Assembly (NCBI RefSeq): GCF_013177695.1
Contig: NZ_WOEY01000015.1
Coordinates: 1 to 64,000 of the forward strand
DNA: 64,000 bases
Direction: 5' to 3'
From: Paraburkholderia solitsugae
GTDB lineage: Bacteria > Pseudomonadota > Gammaproteobacteria > Burkholderiales > Burkholderiaceae
Of the stretch, positions 46,447 to 56,605 are shown in pieces (positions within the stretch are counted from its first letter, which is position 1; the number at the start of each line of letters is the position of its first letter). The position numbers and the translations under genes were made by a program. The notes under the pieces were generated by a model that was not told the origin of the DNA, ran no database searches, and saw nothing but the letters and a program-made list of their open reading frames with translations.

Positions 46447-47907
46447 TTGTCAAACATTAACTACACTTTGCGTAAGAGCGTCTCCGTCAATTTCGTTGGA
46501 CGATATACGAACATTGTTGTTCAGCTTCTGGTCACGGCGATTTTGGCGCGTATGCTGAACCCGAGCGATTTCGGTGTGATGGCCATTGTTGCTGTACTGA
46601 TGACTTTTTTTTCATTTATGAGCGAGATGGGACTGGGGCCGGCTGTGGTCCAGTTTCAAGAACTAAGCCACGCGCAAGTGAGCGGACTGTTCTGGATTAC
46701 CATCGTCATTGGTGCCGGGGCGGCCGGGATTTTTGCGGGGTGTGGGCCAGTGATTGGACGGGTGTATGGGAATCCTGAATATGTCCGTATCGCATCTGGC
46801 CTTGGAGTGGCAATCGCCCTGTCGTGTTGGACGATCGTCCCTCTTGCCTTATTGCGGCGCGCACAGCGTTTTAGAGTAATCACCGTAATTGAGGTCGGCG
46901 CCGCTGCCATCTCCGGATTGATGGCGGTTGCGGCGGCTTATAGGGGGGCTGGCGTGTTCGCGCTGGTTATAAAGAGTGGATCCTATGCACTGGTAATGTT
47001 CGCTTTATGTTGTATATGCTGTAGGCTGCGCATGCTGTCGCGGCCGTCAATAAGCGGGATGCGACATGTGTTCAAGTACTCGGCATATCAATTTATGTTC
47101 AATGTGGTGAATTACTTCACGCGCAATTTGGATAAGCTATTGATTGGCAAGGTGATGGGGCCAATTCCGCTAGGATTGTATGATATGTCATATCGGCTGA
47201 TGCTAATGCCGGTTTCTAATCTGACAAATGTAATTACTCCCGCGCTGCAGCCGGTGTACTCCGCCCATCAGAAAGATATAGATTTGATTTTTAGATCCTA
47301 TCAGAAGTTGGTTAGATTTTTGATTATTGCCGGGGGGTTTGTGGGTGTCGTGTGTCTGAGTTGCGGTAATCAGATAATCCTTGCGGTATATGGAGCAAAG
47401 TGGGTTGATGCTATTCCGATATTCTATGTCCTGAGTTTTTCTATCACGGTGCAAGTGGTATTGTCATCCACGGGTTCTGTATTTCAGGCAATTGGTCGAA
47501 CGGACTTGCTTTTTATTGGTGGGGTTCTTTCTGCATTAACAAGCGTAAGCGCAATAATTGTTGGTACGTTATCGCACAATATTATTTTTCTATCTTGGTT
47601 GCTGGTTGTGAGCTTTAATCTTAATGGGGTGCAGGGGTTCTATATTTTGGTTAAAAATGGATTCGTTCGTTCGCTATCCGAATTTTTTGGCCCGTCGGCA
47701 AAATGTATTGTCGTAATTTTAATTTGTGATGTGATGTGCGTGGCCGAAAGAGCATTGAGCTCAATGAGCCACGAAGTGTCGCCGTTGATATTGACTGCCA
47801 GAATATCGGCTGTAGCCGCGGCGTATATGCTCCTTATGTTTGTGACAGGCGATGCAGCCTTTATACGGCGGGCGCTAGTGCGCCGAGAGGCTGTGTCGTC
47901 AGGCTGA
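46447..47907 (+). CDS. wzx: Wzx flippase (MOP/PST superfamily)
   Basis: A 486-residue membrane protein with 12-14 hydrophobic segments. N-terminal RKSVSVNFVGRYTNIVVQLL and ILARMLNPSDFGVMAIVAVL, then FSFMSEMGLGPAVVQ, are typical of MOP flippases in EPS loci. The conserved FTRNLDKLLIGKVMGPIPLG is in the middle. It flips the lipid-linked repeat unit. The start is a TTG at 46447, which fits the family N-terminus. The gene is more A+T rich than the manC-fcl part. It closes the main EPS gene row. Confidence 0.9.
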   Translation: MSNINYTLRKSVSVNFVGRYTNIVVQLLVTAILARMLNPSDFGVMAIVAVLMTFFSFMSEMGLGPAVVQFQELSHAQVSGLFWITIVIGAGAAGIFAGCGPVIGRVYGNPEYVRIASGLGVAIALSCWTIVPLALLRRAQRFRVITVIEVGAAAISGLMAVAAAYRGAGVFALVIKSGSYALVMFALCCICCRLRMLSRPSISGMRHVFKYSAYQFMFNVVNYFTRNLDKLLIGKVMGPIPLGLYDMSYRLMLMPVSNLTNVITPALQPVYSAHQKDIDLIFRSYQKLVRFLIIAGGFVGVVCLSCGNQIILAVYGAKWVDAIPIFYVLSFSITVQVVLSSTGSVFQAIGRTDLLFIGGVLSALTSVSAIIVGTLSHNIIFLSWLLVVSFNLNGVQGFYILVKNGFVRSLSEFFGPSAKCIVVILICDVMCVAERALSSMSHEVSPLILTARISAVAAAYMLLMFVTGDAAFIRRALVRREAVSSG

Positions 47908-48556
47908 ATCGTGAACTGCACGATGGATTTTATCAATATGAGATTGACTGCCGTGAAATGATGTCCAGTTATGTCGGAATATATTTTAAGACGGCGCGTT
48001 AAAAAACTTGCAAGAGGCGAGTCTGCTATGTTGCAGTGTGACTCCAGTGTCGAGCTTGACCACACATCAAATATCCGATCCCTACTGGTTATCATCGTAG
48101 GGGATTTTGAGGGTAGCGTGTTGCGTGAGAAGTTAGCGAGAATTTTATAATTAGATTGCGAGGCTTGAAAAAAGTGGTTATTTATTAGTGTATTATCGTT
48201 ATCGGAACAATTCCAGAAGTGAACTAGAAATAGATTGTGAATAATAGATGATTAGCACGGCGAAAAGGAATCGATTTCTGTCGGTCGACGGCCGCTACGC
48301 TTGTCGCTTCAAGAAACGAGGCGTGCTACAGGTGGATAATGTGGATTGTCTCGGCACCTGCGTTGTCGGTCGGAAAATCTGAGAAATTGCTCGATCTTTT
48401 ACTTTCGTTGCGTGATACAGGTTAAGCAATACGGGAAGTAGTGGGCGCCAGCTTGCAGGACGCGGGGCAGATGAATAGATTTAACTGGATTTTCCTATGT
48501 CATTGAATCGACATCAATTATGTACAGTGTGAACTAACAAGCTTTAATTTGATAAC
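47908..48556. other. A+T-rich intergenic region before the hydrolase gene
   Basis: No gene seen. The stretch 48130-48270 is strongly A+T rich. A weak version of the shared promoter layout occurs (CGCCAGCTTG at 48446 with TATGTCATTG 50 bp on), but the second half-site and -10 are poor. This is the probable promoter region of the gene at 48557. Confidence 0.3.
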
Positions 48557-50185
48557 ATGCGTAAGCGGTTTCCTACGGCTTTTGCCATCACCTCGTCGAT
48601 GCTCTTCATAGTCAGCCTTATCTATGTTTCGACTGATATGGCGGGGGAGTTAGGCGTAGAAAGGGGCGGTGGCGGCTCTGCAACGGTCGAGCATGAGCGC
48701 ATTGTCAACGTTGACGCAGCGATGCGCTATAGCGTGTCGGGCGGCGATGACATTCGCCGTATGCGTCGGTATTTTCAGGGCGCATCCTGGGAAACGCCTA
48801 TCTTGCCGGAGACATGGCAGCGACTGCAGCCGCTAGGCATCACCAGGGTTCGCCTGATAAATGTTGAGAGCCGGCGATCCTTAATTAAGCAGTCTGAAGC
48901 GGAGGCAACAGCATTCGATTTCTCAAAACTTCGCACTGCCTTGGACGATTGCAGAAAGTATCGTCTGCTCCCGCACGTTGTGGTTGGGCAACTGATGCCC
49001 GCTGGCTTGTCAAATGGTTCAGGTGATAGAGGAGCAGGGGGCGTATTTGAATCAAGAGCATACAAAGCGTATGCGTATGCGCTGCTCCGTTTCGTCGTGG
49101 TGGATCAAGGATTTTCTTCGGGTACGTTCGAAGTTGGCAATGAACCGGACACAACTGGAGCTGGATGGTTACTCCAGCAACAACAGCAGAATGGGTCGTT
49201 AGCGGCGTACAAAGCATATTTTCAGATCTACACGGCTTGGGCGCATGCTGCATCAAGACTGAGCCACGAGTATCCAGCAGCCACGTTTCGTCTTGGGGGG
49301 CCCGCAATTACCCCATATACGCTGGCCTATGGCCAGGTTGACTGGGCAAAGCAGTTTGCGAAGGATGTTGCGGGGAACAAGCTCAGGCTAGATTTTTTCT
49401 CATTTCATTCATATGGAGATCAAGAGGCGCTACCAGGTGCACAGGCGTTCGGACCTTACCCGCCTTTTGCTCAACGGGTAAAGTATTACCGTACGTTGCT
49501 GGCGAGTGTGGGACTGGCACATGTGCCGCTATATGTGACGGAGTGGGGAGCAAGCGCAGACGTTGGGGCAAGCGATGCGGAGCCGATAAACGGCAATGAG
49601 GTGGGCGCTGCATGGTCTGCTCGGTTTTTGCTTGCAATGGCCGAGCAGAGAATTGATGATGGGATGCTTCTTGTTCTTAGGGACGAATTTGCTGCTCGCG
49701 GGAGGGGCGAAAACTGGGCATGGCCGGCGTTCCTACTTTCCGACGGCCTGACACCCAAGCCACTTTATAACACTGCGCTCATGTTTTCGAAAATGGCCGC
49801 TCAGAGAGTTCGTGTATCCGGCGACGATCCAACGGCGCGCGTGATTGCGAGTGTCGACGGCTCGCGAGTCACGATGATTGTTGTGAAGTCGGACTGGGAT
49901 TTTCAATCAAAGACAGACAAGGCGCAGCTGGAACGGCTTACCTTGATCGTCCATCATCTTCCATTTCCAGCGGGCAACGTACGCGTTTCGCGATATTTGA
50001 TTGATAGCACGCACAGTAACCCATATACGCATCGACTAGCAAATCAACCACTCGACGACGCGCGAGCAGGTTTTACACAGGTCGACGTGTCAAACGTGCC
50101 GGTCGTGGCCGGTACGGTAATTCTGCCAGCAATATCGATCCCACGGTCCTCGGTTACATTCATTGAGATTCCGGACATCAAGTGA
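48557..50185 (+). CDS. Exported glycoside hydrolase-like protein (GH39/clan A type)
   Basis: A 542-residue protein. An N-terminal hydrophobic segment (FAITSSMLFIVSLIYVS) acts as signal or anchor. The body looks like a TIM-barrel retaining hydrolase: acid/base Glu in TFEVGNEPDTTGAGW, nucleophile Glu in HVPLYVTEWGASADVG, with LDFFSFHSYGD between them. A beta-rich C-terminal domain follows. Such enzymes next to EPS operons may trim or degrade the polymer. Family assignment is by these two motifs only. Confidence 0.75.
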   Translation: MRKRFPTAFAITSSMLFIVSLIYVSTDMAGELGVERGGGGSATVEHERIVNVDAAMRYSVSGGDDIRRMRRYFQGASWETPILPETWQRLQPLGITRVRLINVESRRSLIKQSEAEATAFDFSKLRTALDDCRKYRLLPHVVVGQLMPAGLSNGSGDRGAGGVFESRAYKAYAYALLRFVVVDQGFSSGTFEVGNEPDTTGAGWLLQQQQQNGSLAAYKAYFQIYTAWAHAASRLSHEYPAATFRLGGPAITPYTLAYGQVDWAKQFAKDVAGNKLRLDFFSFHSYGDQEALPGAQAFGPYPPFAQRVKYYRTLLASVGLAHVPLYVTEWGASADVGASDAEPINGNEVGAAWSARFLLAMAEQRIDDGMLLVLRDEFAARGRGENWAWPAFLLSDGLTPKPLYNTALMFSKMAAQRVRVSGDDPTARVIASVDGSRVTMIVVKSDWDFQSKTDKAQLERLTLIVHHLPFPAGNVRVSRYLIDSTHSNPYTHRLANQPLDDARAGFTQVDVSNVPVVAGTVILPAISIPRSSVTFIEIPDIK

Positions 50186-50878
50186 CCTGGACATGGGCCA
50201 TCCTGATGGGATGAGGTCGCGCTACCAGATTCTCGGTGCAAAGATCGTAAGCAATCGAGCAAACCCAGCGTTGCCGCATGCTTCATCCTGCGCTTTCTGA
50301 TACGGGGCAAACATGCCAGTGGAGTATTGCCGACGTTGTCGACCGCTTGAGGGGTATTGTCAACTTTTTGATCGGCGTGCGGCCGAAGGCCAAGTACATA
50401 AGTATAACTAACCTAATTGTGCAAGATGGTCCGACATCTGGGCGCGCGTCGCGCTTTCCCAATCCTCGCGGGTCTGCGTGCGTAGCGCCCGCTTTTGCGT
50501 GTGCTGCCAATGCGGCTCCGGAATCGCATGTCGGCCGACGGTTTTCGTTGCCAAACAAGCGGTATTCCGCGGTAGTCTCGCCCCAACCGTGGCAGTCTGG
50601 GCACACTGGTCATTGGGTTGGCCGCCAATCGTTCCATTAAAGCATCGCTCGCTTGTTCAGGCGCGCATGGCCGAGCCCGAGCTGCTCGAATTCCGTCTGG
50701 GTCTAGGACGTCGATTCGCTGACCAATGGGTTCACCCAAGAAGCGAGAGCAAACACGATTCGCCGAACGTTTACAAACGCCCCTCCATCTCATTAGAAGT
50801 AAACATGTTCTTCGACACTTGATACTTGCCGATCAGAGATGTGTATAACGCGACGGATTTTACTGGCAAGGAGATATG
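50186..50878. other. Intergenic stretch between the hydrolase and the glf block
   Basis: No intact gene. Frames on both strands contain Cys-rich or Arg-rich fragments without starts or recognisable domains. It could contain a decayed gene, which I cannot name. Confidence 0.25.
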
Positions 50879-51814
50879 CTAAGGCATCTCAATCTTCGGG
50901 CGGAAGAATAATCCGCTTATTAGCCCAGCCGCAATCGCTTTAGCTCGAGATTTCCTATTATCCTTGGAGAATAAAATGACACGAACTAGCTGAAATCCGC
51001 AATGAGAAAGATATTTAAGCAAAGCGCGCTTGGACTCATAGTGCATTCTTAGATAAATCGCATTTCTGTAAAGAAAGCGATACATTGATATGCGTGCCGG
51101 GCTTCCCTCGGAGAGGATGTTTAGTGCCGATTTGTCCACTCTTTTGTGAATGGCGAAACTATTCGCGACAAAAAAAGATCGGCGATCTCTGCTAATTCGG
51201 CGTGTGAACTCTGTGTCGTCTCCCCAAATAAACATCTGTCTTATGGGGAGTCCTACTTGGTAGACAACGTCGCTTGGAATGAAGCAGGAAACAAAAGTGG
51301 ACGATCGTACCGGGACCAATAAATCCACGATCTTGGCGGGCCAGTCAGAATAGCCAGTACTATTCGTCGATAAGTCAATGTCGGGGACGTTCATGGAGAA
51401 ACCGTCTGTTGACTGAACATTACTGCATAAGAACCCGTAATCTCCATCCAATTTTTGGTGTGCAGTGAGAAGCGCCTCCAAAGCTGCGGGGTCAGCGATC
51501 GCATCGTCATCCATGATCCAGAAGTATTTATATCCGCACTTCGCGGCATGTTTAATGCCAGTATAAAATCCTCCGGCTCCGCCTGTGTTTTCGGAGAGGT
51601 GAATAGCTTGAATCTTTGGGTCGGCGTCAAGATGGTCTTTGGTCCCATCGACGGACGCATTGTTCACAACGCAGATTGAGCCTACACTTACGGTCTGGGC
51701 ATAAATGGAGTCAATCGCCAGCTTCAATAATTCGACTCTGTTAAAGGTCACCAGTACAGCGCATACCGTGGACCCTATTTTCCTCAGATCATCGGATGAT
51801 GTTTCGTTTTTCAT
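50879..51814 (-). CDS. Family 2 glycosyltransferase (galactofuranosyltransferase-like)
   Basis: A 311-residue GT2 enzyme. VCAVLVTFNRVELLKLAIDS, VVNNASVDGTKDHLD, NTGGAGGFYTGIKHA and the acidic YFWIMDDDAIADPAALEALL match GlfT-like transferases. IWGDDTEFTRRI is the second conserved block. ATG at 51814 has AGGGG ahead; the longer start overlaps glf. It lies 5 bp after glf, so it probably uses UDP-galactofuranose. Both genes are A+T richer than neighbours, suggesting separate acquisition. Confidence 0.9.
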   Translation of the reverse strand: MKNETSSDDLRKIGSTVCAVLVTFNRVELLKLAIDSIYAQTVSVGSICVVNNASVDGTKDHLDADPKIQAIHLSENTGGAGGFYTGIKHAAKCGYKYFWIMDDDAIADPAALEALLTAHQKLDGDYGFLCSNVQSTDGFSMNVPDIDLSTNSTGYSDWPAKIVDLLVPVRSSTFVSCFIPSDVVYQVGLPIRQMFIWGDDTEFTRRISRDRRSFFVANSFAIHKRVDKSALNILSEGSPARISMYRFLYRNAIYLRMHYESKRALLKYLSHCGFQLVRVILFSKDNRKSRAKAIAAGLISGLFFRPKIEMP

Positions 51815-51819
51815 AAGAT

Positions 51820-52920
51820 TTACCCCTTTTGGCCTGATAGCTTCTCGCATGCCGAAAGGGCGTTTGCTACCACCTGGTCCATGTTGTAATAGCGATAGTT
51901 TGCTAGTCGCCCCACAAACGTAACGTTTCTGCTCTGTTCTGCAAGCTCCTGATATTTCTTAAACGTCGCCTCGTTATCTGGTCGGGGGATAGGATAGTAG
52001 GGGTCACCATCCGATTGAGGGAATTCTCGCACAATTGAAGTGCCTTCCGCCTGCTGACCAGTCAGATACTTAAATTCGGTAATCCGCGTGTAGTTGAAGT
52101 CGTTCGGAAAGTTGACGGTCCCGGTTTCTTGAAAAAATTCGGTGGTGGGGAAATGTTCGTGCTCGAAACGTAGGCTTCGATATGGGAGTGGTCCGAATTT
52201 ATATTCAAAGAAAAGATCTATTGGGCCTGTGAATATTGTGTGCCGGTAGGATTCAGATTCTTTTGCGTATTCATAACTCGTTGATAGACGAATTTCTATA
52301 TTCTTATGCGCTAGCATTTTTTCGAACATAATGCTATATCCCTCGGACGGCATAAATTGGAAACTATCCGTGAAATACCTGTCGTCGTCATTCGTACGTG
52401 TCGGAATCCTGGCCGCGACGCCGGCGGACAATTCTGATAAATCTAGCCCCCATTGCTTCCGCGTGTAGCCTCGGAAAAATTTTTCGCAGAGATCATGGCC
52501 AACGCTATTCAGGACAATATCTTCACTTGTTCGGATCTCCGATACTGCGATCCTTCTGCTCTTGTAAAAGTCTTCGACTTCATCATCCTGAAGATTCAGA
52601 TTGTATAGAGTATTAATCGTTGTTTTGTTGATTGGAATGGGGTAGCGACGGCCCTCGAGTTCGGCCAGAACCCGGTGCTCATAGAATCTCCAGTCTGTAA
52701 ACTTTGATAGGTATTCAAAAATTCTCTGACTATTGGTATGGAATATGTGGGGTCCGTATGGGTGGATCAGTATGCCATTGGAATCTACGCAGTCGTAGGC
52801 ATTCCCGCCAATGTGATCGCGCTTGTCGATTAGCAAGACAGTGTTTCCTGCGGAAGATAAGCGTTCTGCACACACCGATCCAGCGAATCCAGCTCCTACA
52901 ACTAGATAGTCGTATTGCAT
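51820..52920 (-). CDS. glf: UDP-galactopyranose mutase
   Basis: A 366-residue flavoprotein making UDP-galactofuranose. The N-terminal FAD motif is YLVVGAGFAGSVCAERL, with IDKRDHIGGNAYD. Substrate-binding and family blocks are YGPHIFHTNSQRIFEYLSKF, RRYPIPINKTTINTLYNL, FFRGYTRKQWG, FMPSEGYSIMFEKML and VGRLANYRYYNMDQVV. Length is typical. With the adjacent transferase it forms a galactofuranose module, transcribed opposite to the EPS operon. Confidence 0.96.
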   Translation of the reverse strand: MQYDYLVVGAGFAGSVCAERLSSAGNTVLLIDKRDHIGGNAYDCVDSNGILIHPYGPHIFHTNSQRIFEYLSKFTDWRFYEHRVLAELEGRRYPIPINKTTINTLYNLNLQDDEVEDFYKSRRIAVSEIRTSEDIVLNSVGHDLCEKFFRGYTRKQWGLDLSELSAGVAARIPTRTNDDDRYFTDSFQFMPSEGYSIMFEKMLAHKNIEIRLSTSYEYAKESESYRHTIFTGPIDLFFEYKFGPLPYRSLRFEHEHFPTTEFFQETGTVNFPNDFNYTRITEFKYLTGQQAEGTSIVREFPQSDGDPYYPIPRPDNEATFKKYQELAEQSRNVTFVGRLANYRYYNMDQVVANALSACEKLSGQKG

Positions 52921-53030
52921 GATGAATTGAAGAGGTTAAGTTTTTTTATCAGAATGTCTAGATCGCCTGCCATCAACTATGTAACTCCCTGTTCGGTTAG
53001 CGGGAAATGACTGCAAGCTTTTTCAGCGGA

Positions 53031-53573
53031 TCATAAAGAGGCGATTGAATCAATAGAGCACGCGCCCCAGCTATGAAAGCGCAAAAGCCGGTGCGTATTG
53101 ATGCCTTTGTTTGCCGAACATTCGAGGATCTTGTTCAAGATCGTCGATACTGTATTGAAGCACTTCAGCTTGACGTGGTCGGCTGCTAATGCAGCCGATT
53201 GAAGAACGACTCCCTGAGCGCGTCTAGTTTGAACGTAGAGTCGACTTGGTAGTCGCGGATATGCATTCATATATGTGCGCTGTCTGTCGAGGCGATCGGC
53301 CAGTGGGCCAGCGAGTTGAGCAGACGTGGCGGGATAGAGCGCGCGACCCGCGACCGCCAGCGCACGTGCTATCGCATCACCGGGAGGCGCGACAGCCCGA
53401 AGCGTGCGAAGTGCACGATACGCGGCACCCCCGGGCACGCAGGAACCAACCGCGGCGCGCACAACGCACCCGCTGTATTTTCGTGCAGCGAGTGTCGTCG
53501 CCATCAGCGCGGTGTACTTGCTGATTCCGGTCAGTTCGGGGGCGTAGTTGATGCTGTAAGCAGGGATATTCAT
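53031..53573 (-). pseudogene. Decayed second copy of wcaI
   Basis: The frame starts MNIPAYSINYAPELTGISKY, nearly the WcaI N-terminus, and ends with FNTVSTILNKILECSANKGI, which aligns with FDLVSTISGRMVEHASSKGL of the intact WcaI. The roughly 100 residues between are Arg/Ala-rich and unlike WcaI, pointing to frameshifts and deletion. The C-terminal donor domain is missing. So this is a relic of a wcaI paralog. Confidence 0.75.
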
Positions 53574-53881
53574 CCGCCTCCCGCGCGGCGTCGAAATAAA
53601 ATTTTGCAGTGCATAGTGGCGCTATCCTGCGCGGTGAGTATCACAACGTTTCGCCAAGGTATTGGCGAATTCCGACAATCGTTACCGCCGTTCTCCTTGG
53701 TTGAGTTTACCTGCTCAGCAAGGCATTCGTTTTACGAGGCAAGCTTAAAATTTACACGAATTGAATTTCATATTGCCTCAAATGAAGTCTTTCAAGACAT
53801 TGACCTTAAGCATACTTTCCGTCCCCGATACGCCGTCGCTGATTCTTCGTGTGCCTCTAAGGCAGGCATGTGGTGAATTGC
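53574..53881. other. Gap with no recognisable content
   Basis: About 300 bp between the wcaI relic and the repeat protein gene. A+T richer than flanks; no gene or clear signal seen. Confidence 0.25.
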
Positions 53882-54520
53882 TTACCAAGGTGGCCGGTAG
53901 ATGGTGTTTGCCGTGTCTGAGCCAGTTGGATTGCTGAGTGAATTGAGTCGCGAGGCCGAAAATGAAACTGGGGTAACGGTATCGGGTTCGAAATTGCGAG
54001 ATGTGTCCCGTTGTCCGGGGATGTGCTTACTAGCTGCATCGCCGTGCGTTGAAGTTCGCGCAGAGGAGAGGGCGAGGCGGTCGGTGAGTTCGGGGGACAG
54101 CAATTGTTCAACCGGCGTTGGCCTGTAGCTGGCCGCTTGGCGCGCGGCGGCTTGGCCAGCAGGTCGGTTGCCAAGACCCGACAGGTAGGTATCCTCGTAG
54201 TCCTCCGGGGCACCTAGCAACGGACTCAGAGGAGAATTCTGCTTGGGCCGTGCATTGCGTGTCGGGTTGTTCCGCGTTGAAGCGTGGTCCTGCGCCGGAC
54301 TTGAGGCACGGGTGTCGGGCAGATAGGTTTCCGAGTCGTCCTGCGGCGCCCCCAACAGGGGACTCAGGGGTGACTTTGAAGCGGACTGTGCGTTGCTCCG
54401 TTGACTGCGAGACAAGGTGTGGTCCCGCACCGAATTCGAGCCGAATTGTGCGCTGGCCGACGCACAGGCGAGGGCTGTCACCGCTGGCGCTAACGCCATT
54501 AACAAGGTTTTCATTTTCAT
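53882..54520 (-). CDS. Exported repeat protein of unknown function
   Basis: A 212-residue protein. MKMKTLLMALAPAVTALACA and a following SASAQ form a good signal peptide. Two copies of a short repeat follow: SPLSPLLGAPQDDSETYL and SPLSPLLGAPEDYEDTYL, about 45 residues apart. The rest is polar, Ser/Ala/Arg-rich and probably disordered. I do not recognise the family. The gene lies downstream of ugd on the same strand, 200 bp away. The repeat plus signal peptide argue for a real gene. Confidence 0.55.
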   Translation of the reverse strand: MKMKTLLMALAPAVTALACASASAQFGSNSVRDHTLSRSQRSNAQSASKSPLSPLLGAPQDDSETYLPDTRASSPAQDHASTRNNPTRNARPKQNSPLSPLLGAPEDYEDTYLSGLGNRPAGQAAARQAASYRPTPVEQLLSPELTDRLALSSARTSTHGDAASKHIPGQRDTSRNFEPDTVTPVSFSASRLNSLSNPTGSDTANTIYRPPW

Positions 54521-54721
54521 ACGCGACTCATGCATATCCAGGTCGATCCATCGGCTAGATTTCCGTTGTCAGCGCCGAACCACAACCAATCAAAGCCACT
54601 CGCCTCGTTGGCCAGGGGCGTGCGCGGACACATGAACGCCAACGAGAGATTCCAGAGCACCTTCAACTCATCCCGCGCGATATGCAGGCTCGGCGCGTAG
54701 CGCTGCGGATAGGCGGGCACC

Positions 54722-56095
54722 TCACCACGACGCAGTGCGGGCAGCATCGCGCCCGATCGTGTAGTAAGTCCAGCCGCTATCCCGCATCGCACCGGGGTCA
54801 TACAGATTGCGTCCGTCGAATACCACCGTGTCGTTGAGCGCTTCTTTCACCTGCTCGAAATCCGGGCTGCGGAACTCCTTCCATTCAGTCAGGATCACCA
54901 GCGCGTCGGCGTTTCGGAGCGCAACGTCGCGCTCTTTCGCAAAGGTCACACGCTCGTAATGGTCAGGACCGAGGTCTTCCGCCAGGCGCCGCCGGGCTTC
55001 GTCGAGCGCAACAGGGTCGTACACGCTGACGGACGCGCCACCGCGAATCAACGCCGCAATCAGTTGCCTACTGGTTGCCGCTCTCATATCGTCAGTGTTC
55101 GGCTTGAAAGCTAGGCCCCAAATGGCAAAGTGCTTGCCATTAAGTGCGTTGTTGAAGTGCTGTTTGATCTTGTCGAACAGCACCGTTTTTTGCAGTGTGT
55201 TCACATACTCGACCGAAGCCAGGACGTTCAGCTCCATGCCGTGTTCGTTGGCGGTGTGCATTAGCGCCTGCACGTCCTTCGGAAAGCAGGAGCCACCGTA
55301 TCCACAACCGGCGTACAGGAAGCTGTAACCGATGCGTGGATCAGAACCAATGCCGCGCCTGACATGTTCGATATCCGCGCCAACGCGATCCGCCAGGTTC
55401 GCGAGTTCATTGATGAAGGAAATCCGTGTAGCGAGCATTGCATTGGCCGCGTACTTGGTGAATTCAGCCGATCGCACGTCCATACATAGGGTGCGTTGAT
55501 GATTGCGGTTAAACGGTGCATAGAGCTGTTCCATCAGGCTCTTCGCGCGCAACCCCGGGACGTCGGAGTCGTATCCCAATACGATACGATCAGGTCGCAT
55601 GAAGTCCTCGACCGCAGCGCCTTCTTTGAGAAACTCAGGGTTCGAGACGACGGCGAACTGTGCGTCGTTGCCGCGTGCCGCCAATTCGTCCAAGATCGCA
55701 TCACGCACCTTGTCTGCGGTACCCACCGGCACGGTCGACTTATCTACAACGACCTTGAATGAGTCCATGTGCCGGCCGATGCTACGCGCGGCAGCAAGCA
55801 CGTACTTCATGTCTGCGGAGCCGTCTTCTTCGGGTGGGGTTCCGACCGCGATGAACTGGATATCGCCGTGTGCGACCCCTTTCGCGACATCGGTGGAAAA
55901 CGTCAGGCGACCGGCGTCGCGATTGCGTGCGATCACTTCCGATAGACCGGGTTCGTAGATGGGTACACCACCGCTATTTAGCTCTTCAATCTTCGCGGCA
56001 TCGACATCGAGACACAGTACATCATTACCCAATTCCGCAAGGCATGCTCCGGTAACAAGACCGACATAACCCGTTCCGACGATAGTGACTTTCAT
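54722..56095 (-). CDS. ugd: UDP-glucose 6-dehydrogenase
   Basis: A 457-residue enzyme oxidising UDP-glucose to UDP-glucuronate with two NAD. N-terminal [73 protein letters not shown]; catalytic Cys270 in [34 protein letters not shown] at 56095 gives the family start; the longer frame to 56197 is rejected. It implies glucuronic acid in the EPS. It is equivalent to cepacian bceC but lies outside the main operon, reversed. Confidence 0.96.
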   Translation of the reverse strand: MKVTIVGTGYVGLVTGACLAELGNDVLCLDVDAAKIEELNSGGVPIYEPGLSEVIARNRDAGRLTFSTDVAKGVAHGDIQFIAVGTPPEEDGSADMKYVLAAARSIGRHMDSFKVVVDKSTVPVGTADKVRDAILDELAARGNDAQFAVVSNPEFLKEGAAVEDFMRPDRIVLGYDSDVPGLRAKSLMEQLYAPFNRNHQRTLCMDVRSAEFTKYAANAMLATRISFINELANLADRVGADIEHVRRGIGSDPRIGYSFLYAGCGYGGSCFPKDVQALMHTANEHGMELNVLASVEYVNTLQKTVLFDKIKQHFNNALNGKHFAIWGLAFKPNTDDMRAATSRQLIAALIRGGASVSVYDPVALDEARRRLAEDLGPDHYERVTFAKERDVALRNADALVILTEWKEFRSPDFEQVKEALNDTVVFDGRNLYDPGAMRDSGWTYYTIGRDAARTASW

Positions 56096-56605
56096 GGATT
56101 CTGGTGCGCGTAGAAAGTGGAAATGTTCTGCGATTCGGCACGCAAATGCACACCTGATCGGCTTGTCCGAAGGCGTAACGGTCCGACGAACTCGCATCTT
56201 TACTCAACGAAACCTGTTTCGGGAATATCTGGCGCAAGGCGACAAGGTAATTTCTCTTTCCGTCAAGGTTTGATCGGCATGGCGAGCTTGGTGGAAGCGA
56301 CGCGAGAGTATTTGCTTCGCTAGTCGGGAACCGACAATTGGAGGAGGCCGGTGGATGAAGTGCAGTTCGCAGCGGTGGTACCTCTAAGAAGACGGCGGAT
56401 AAGGTCCCAAGATTGTCGGACAAGGCCCAGTTTTGCAACTTACACTTGCTGGGATACGCACGGCTCCGGTGAGCGAAAGTATGCGTACGATGGCCATCTC
56501 AAAGACATATCGGCACGGGGCACGCGCATTGATCGATGCTTTTTCCCGCAATCTGTCATGGGTTCCTCACACATAACAACCTTCTTCTCGATCATTTCCT
56601 GTTGA
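56096..56605. other. Divergent region between ugd and the GDP-mannose hydrolase
   Basis: Should hold the promoters of both genes. I see no strong promoter, no shared EPS box on either strand, and no convincing gene. Confidence 0.3.

Noticed and set aside
48446..48505. Possible fifth copy of the shared promoter layout before the hydrolase gene
   Set aside because: CGCCAGCTTG and TATGTCATTG have the right spacing, but the box mismatches, the second half-site and the -10 hexamer are poor; kept only as a weak note.
54521..54801. Minus-strand open frame between ugd and the repeat protein
   Set aside because: It overlaps the ugd C-terminus, has no ribosome-binding site and matches no known protein; possibly a relic, but not supportable.
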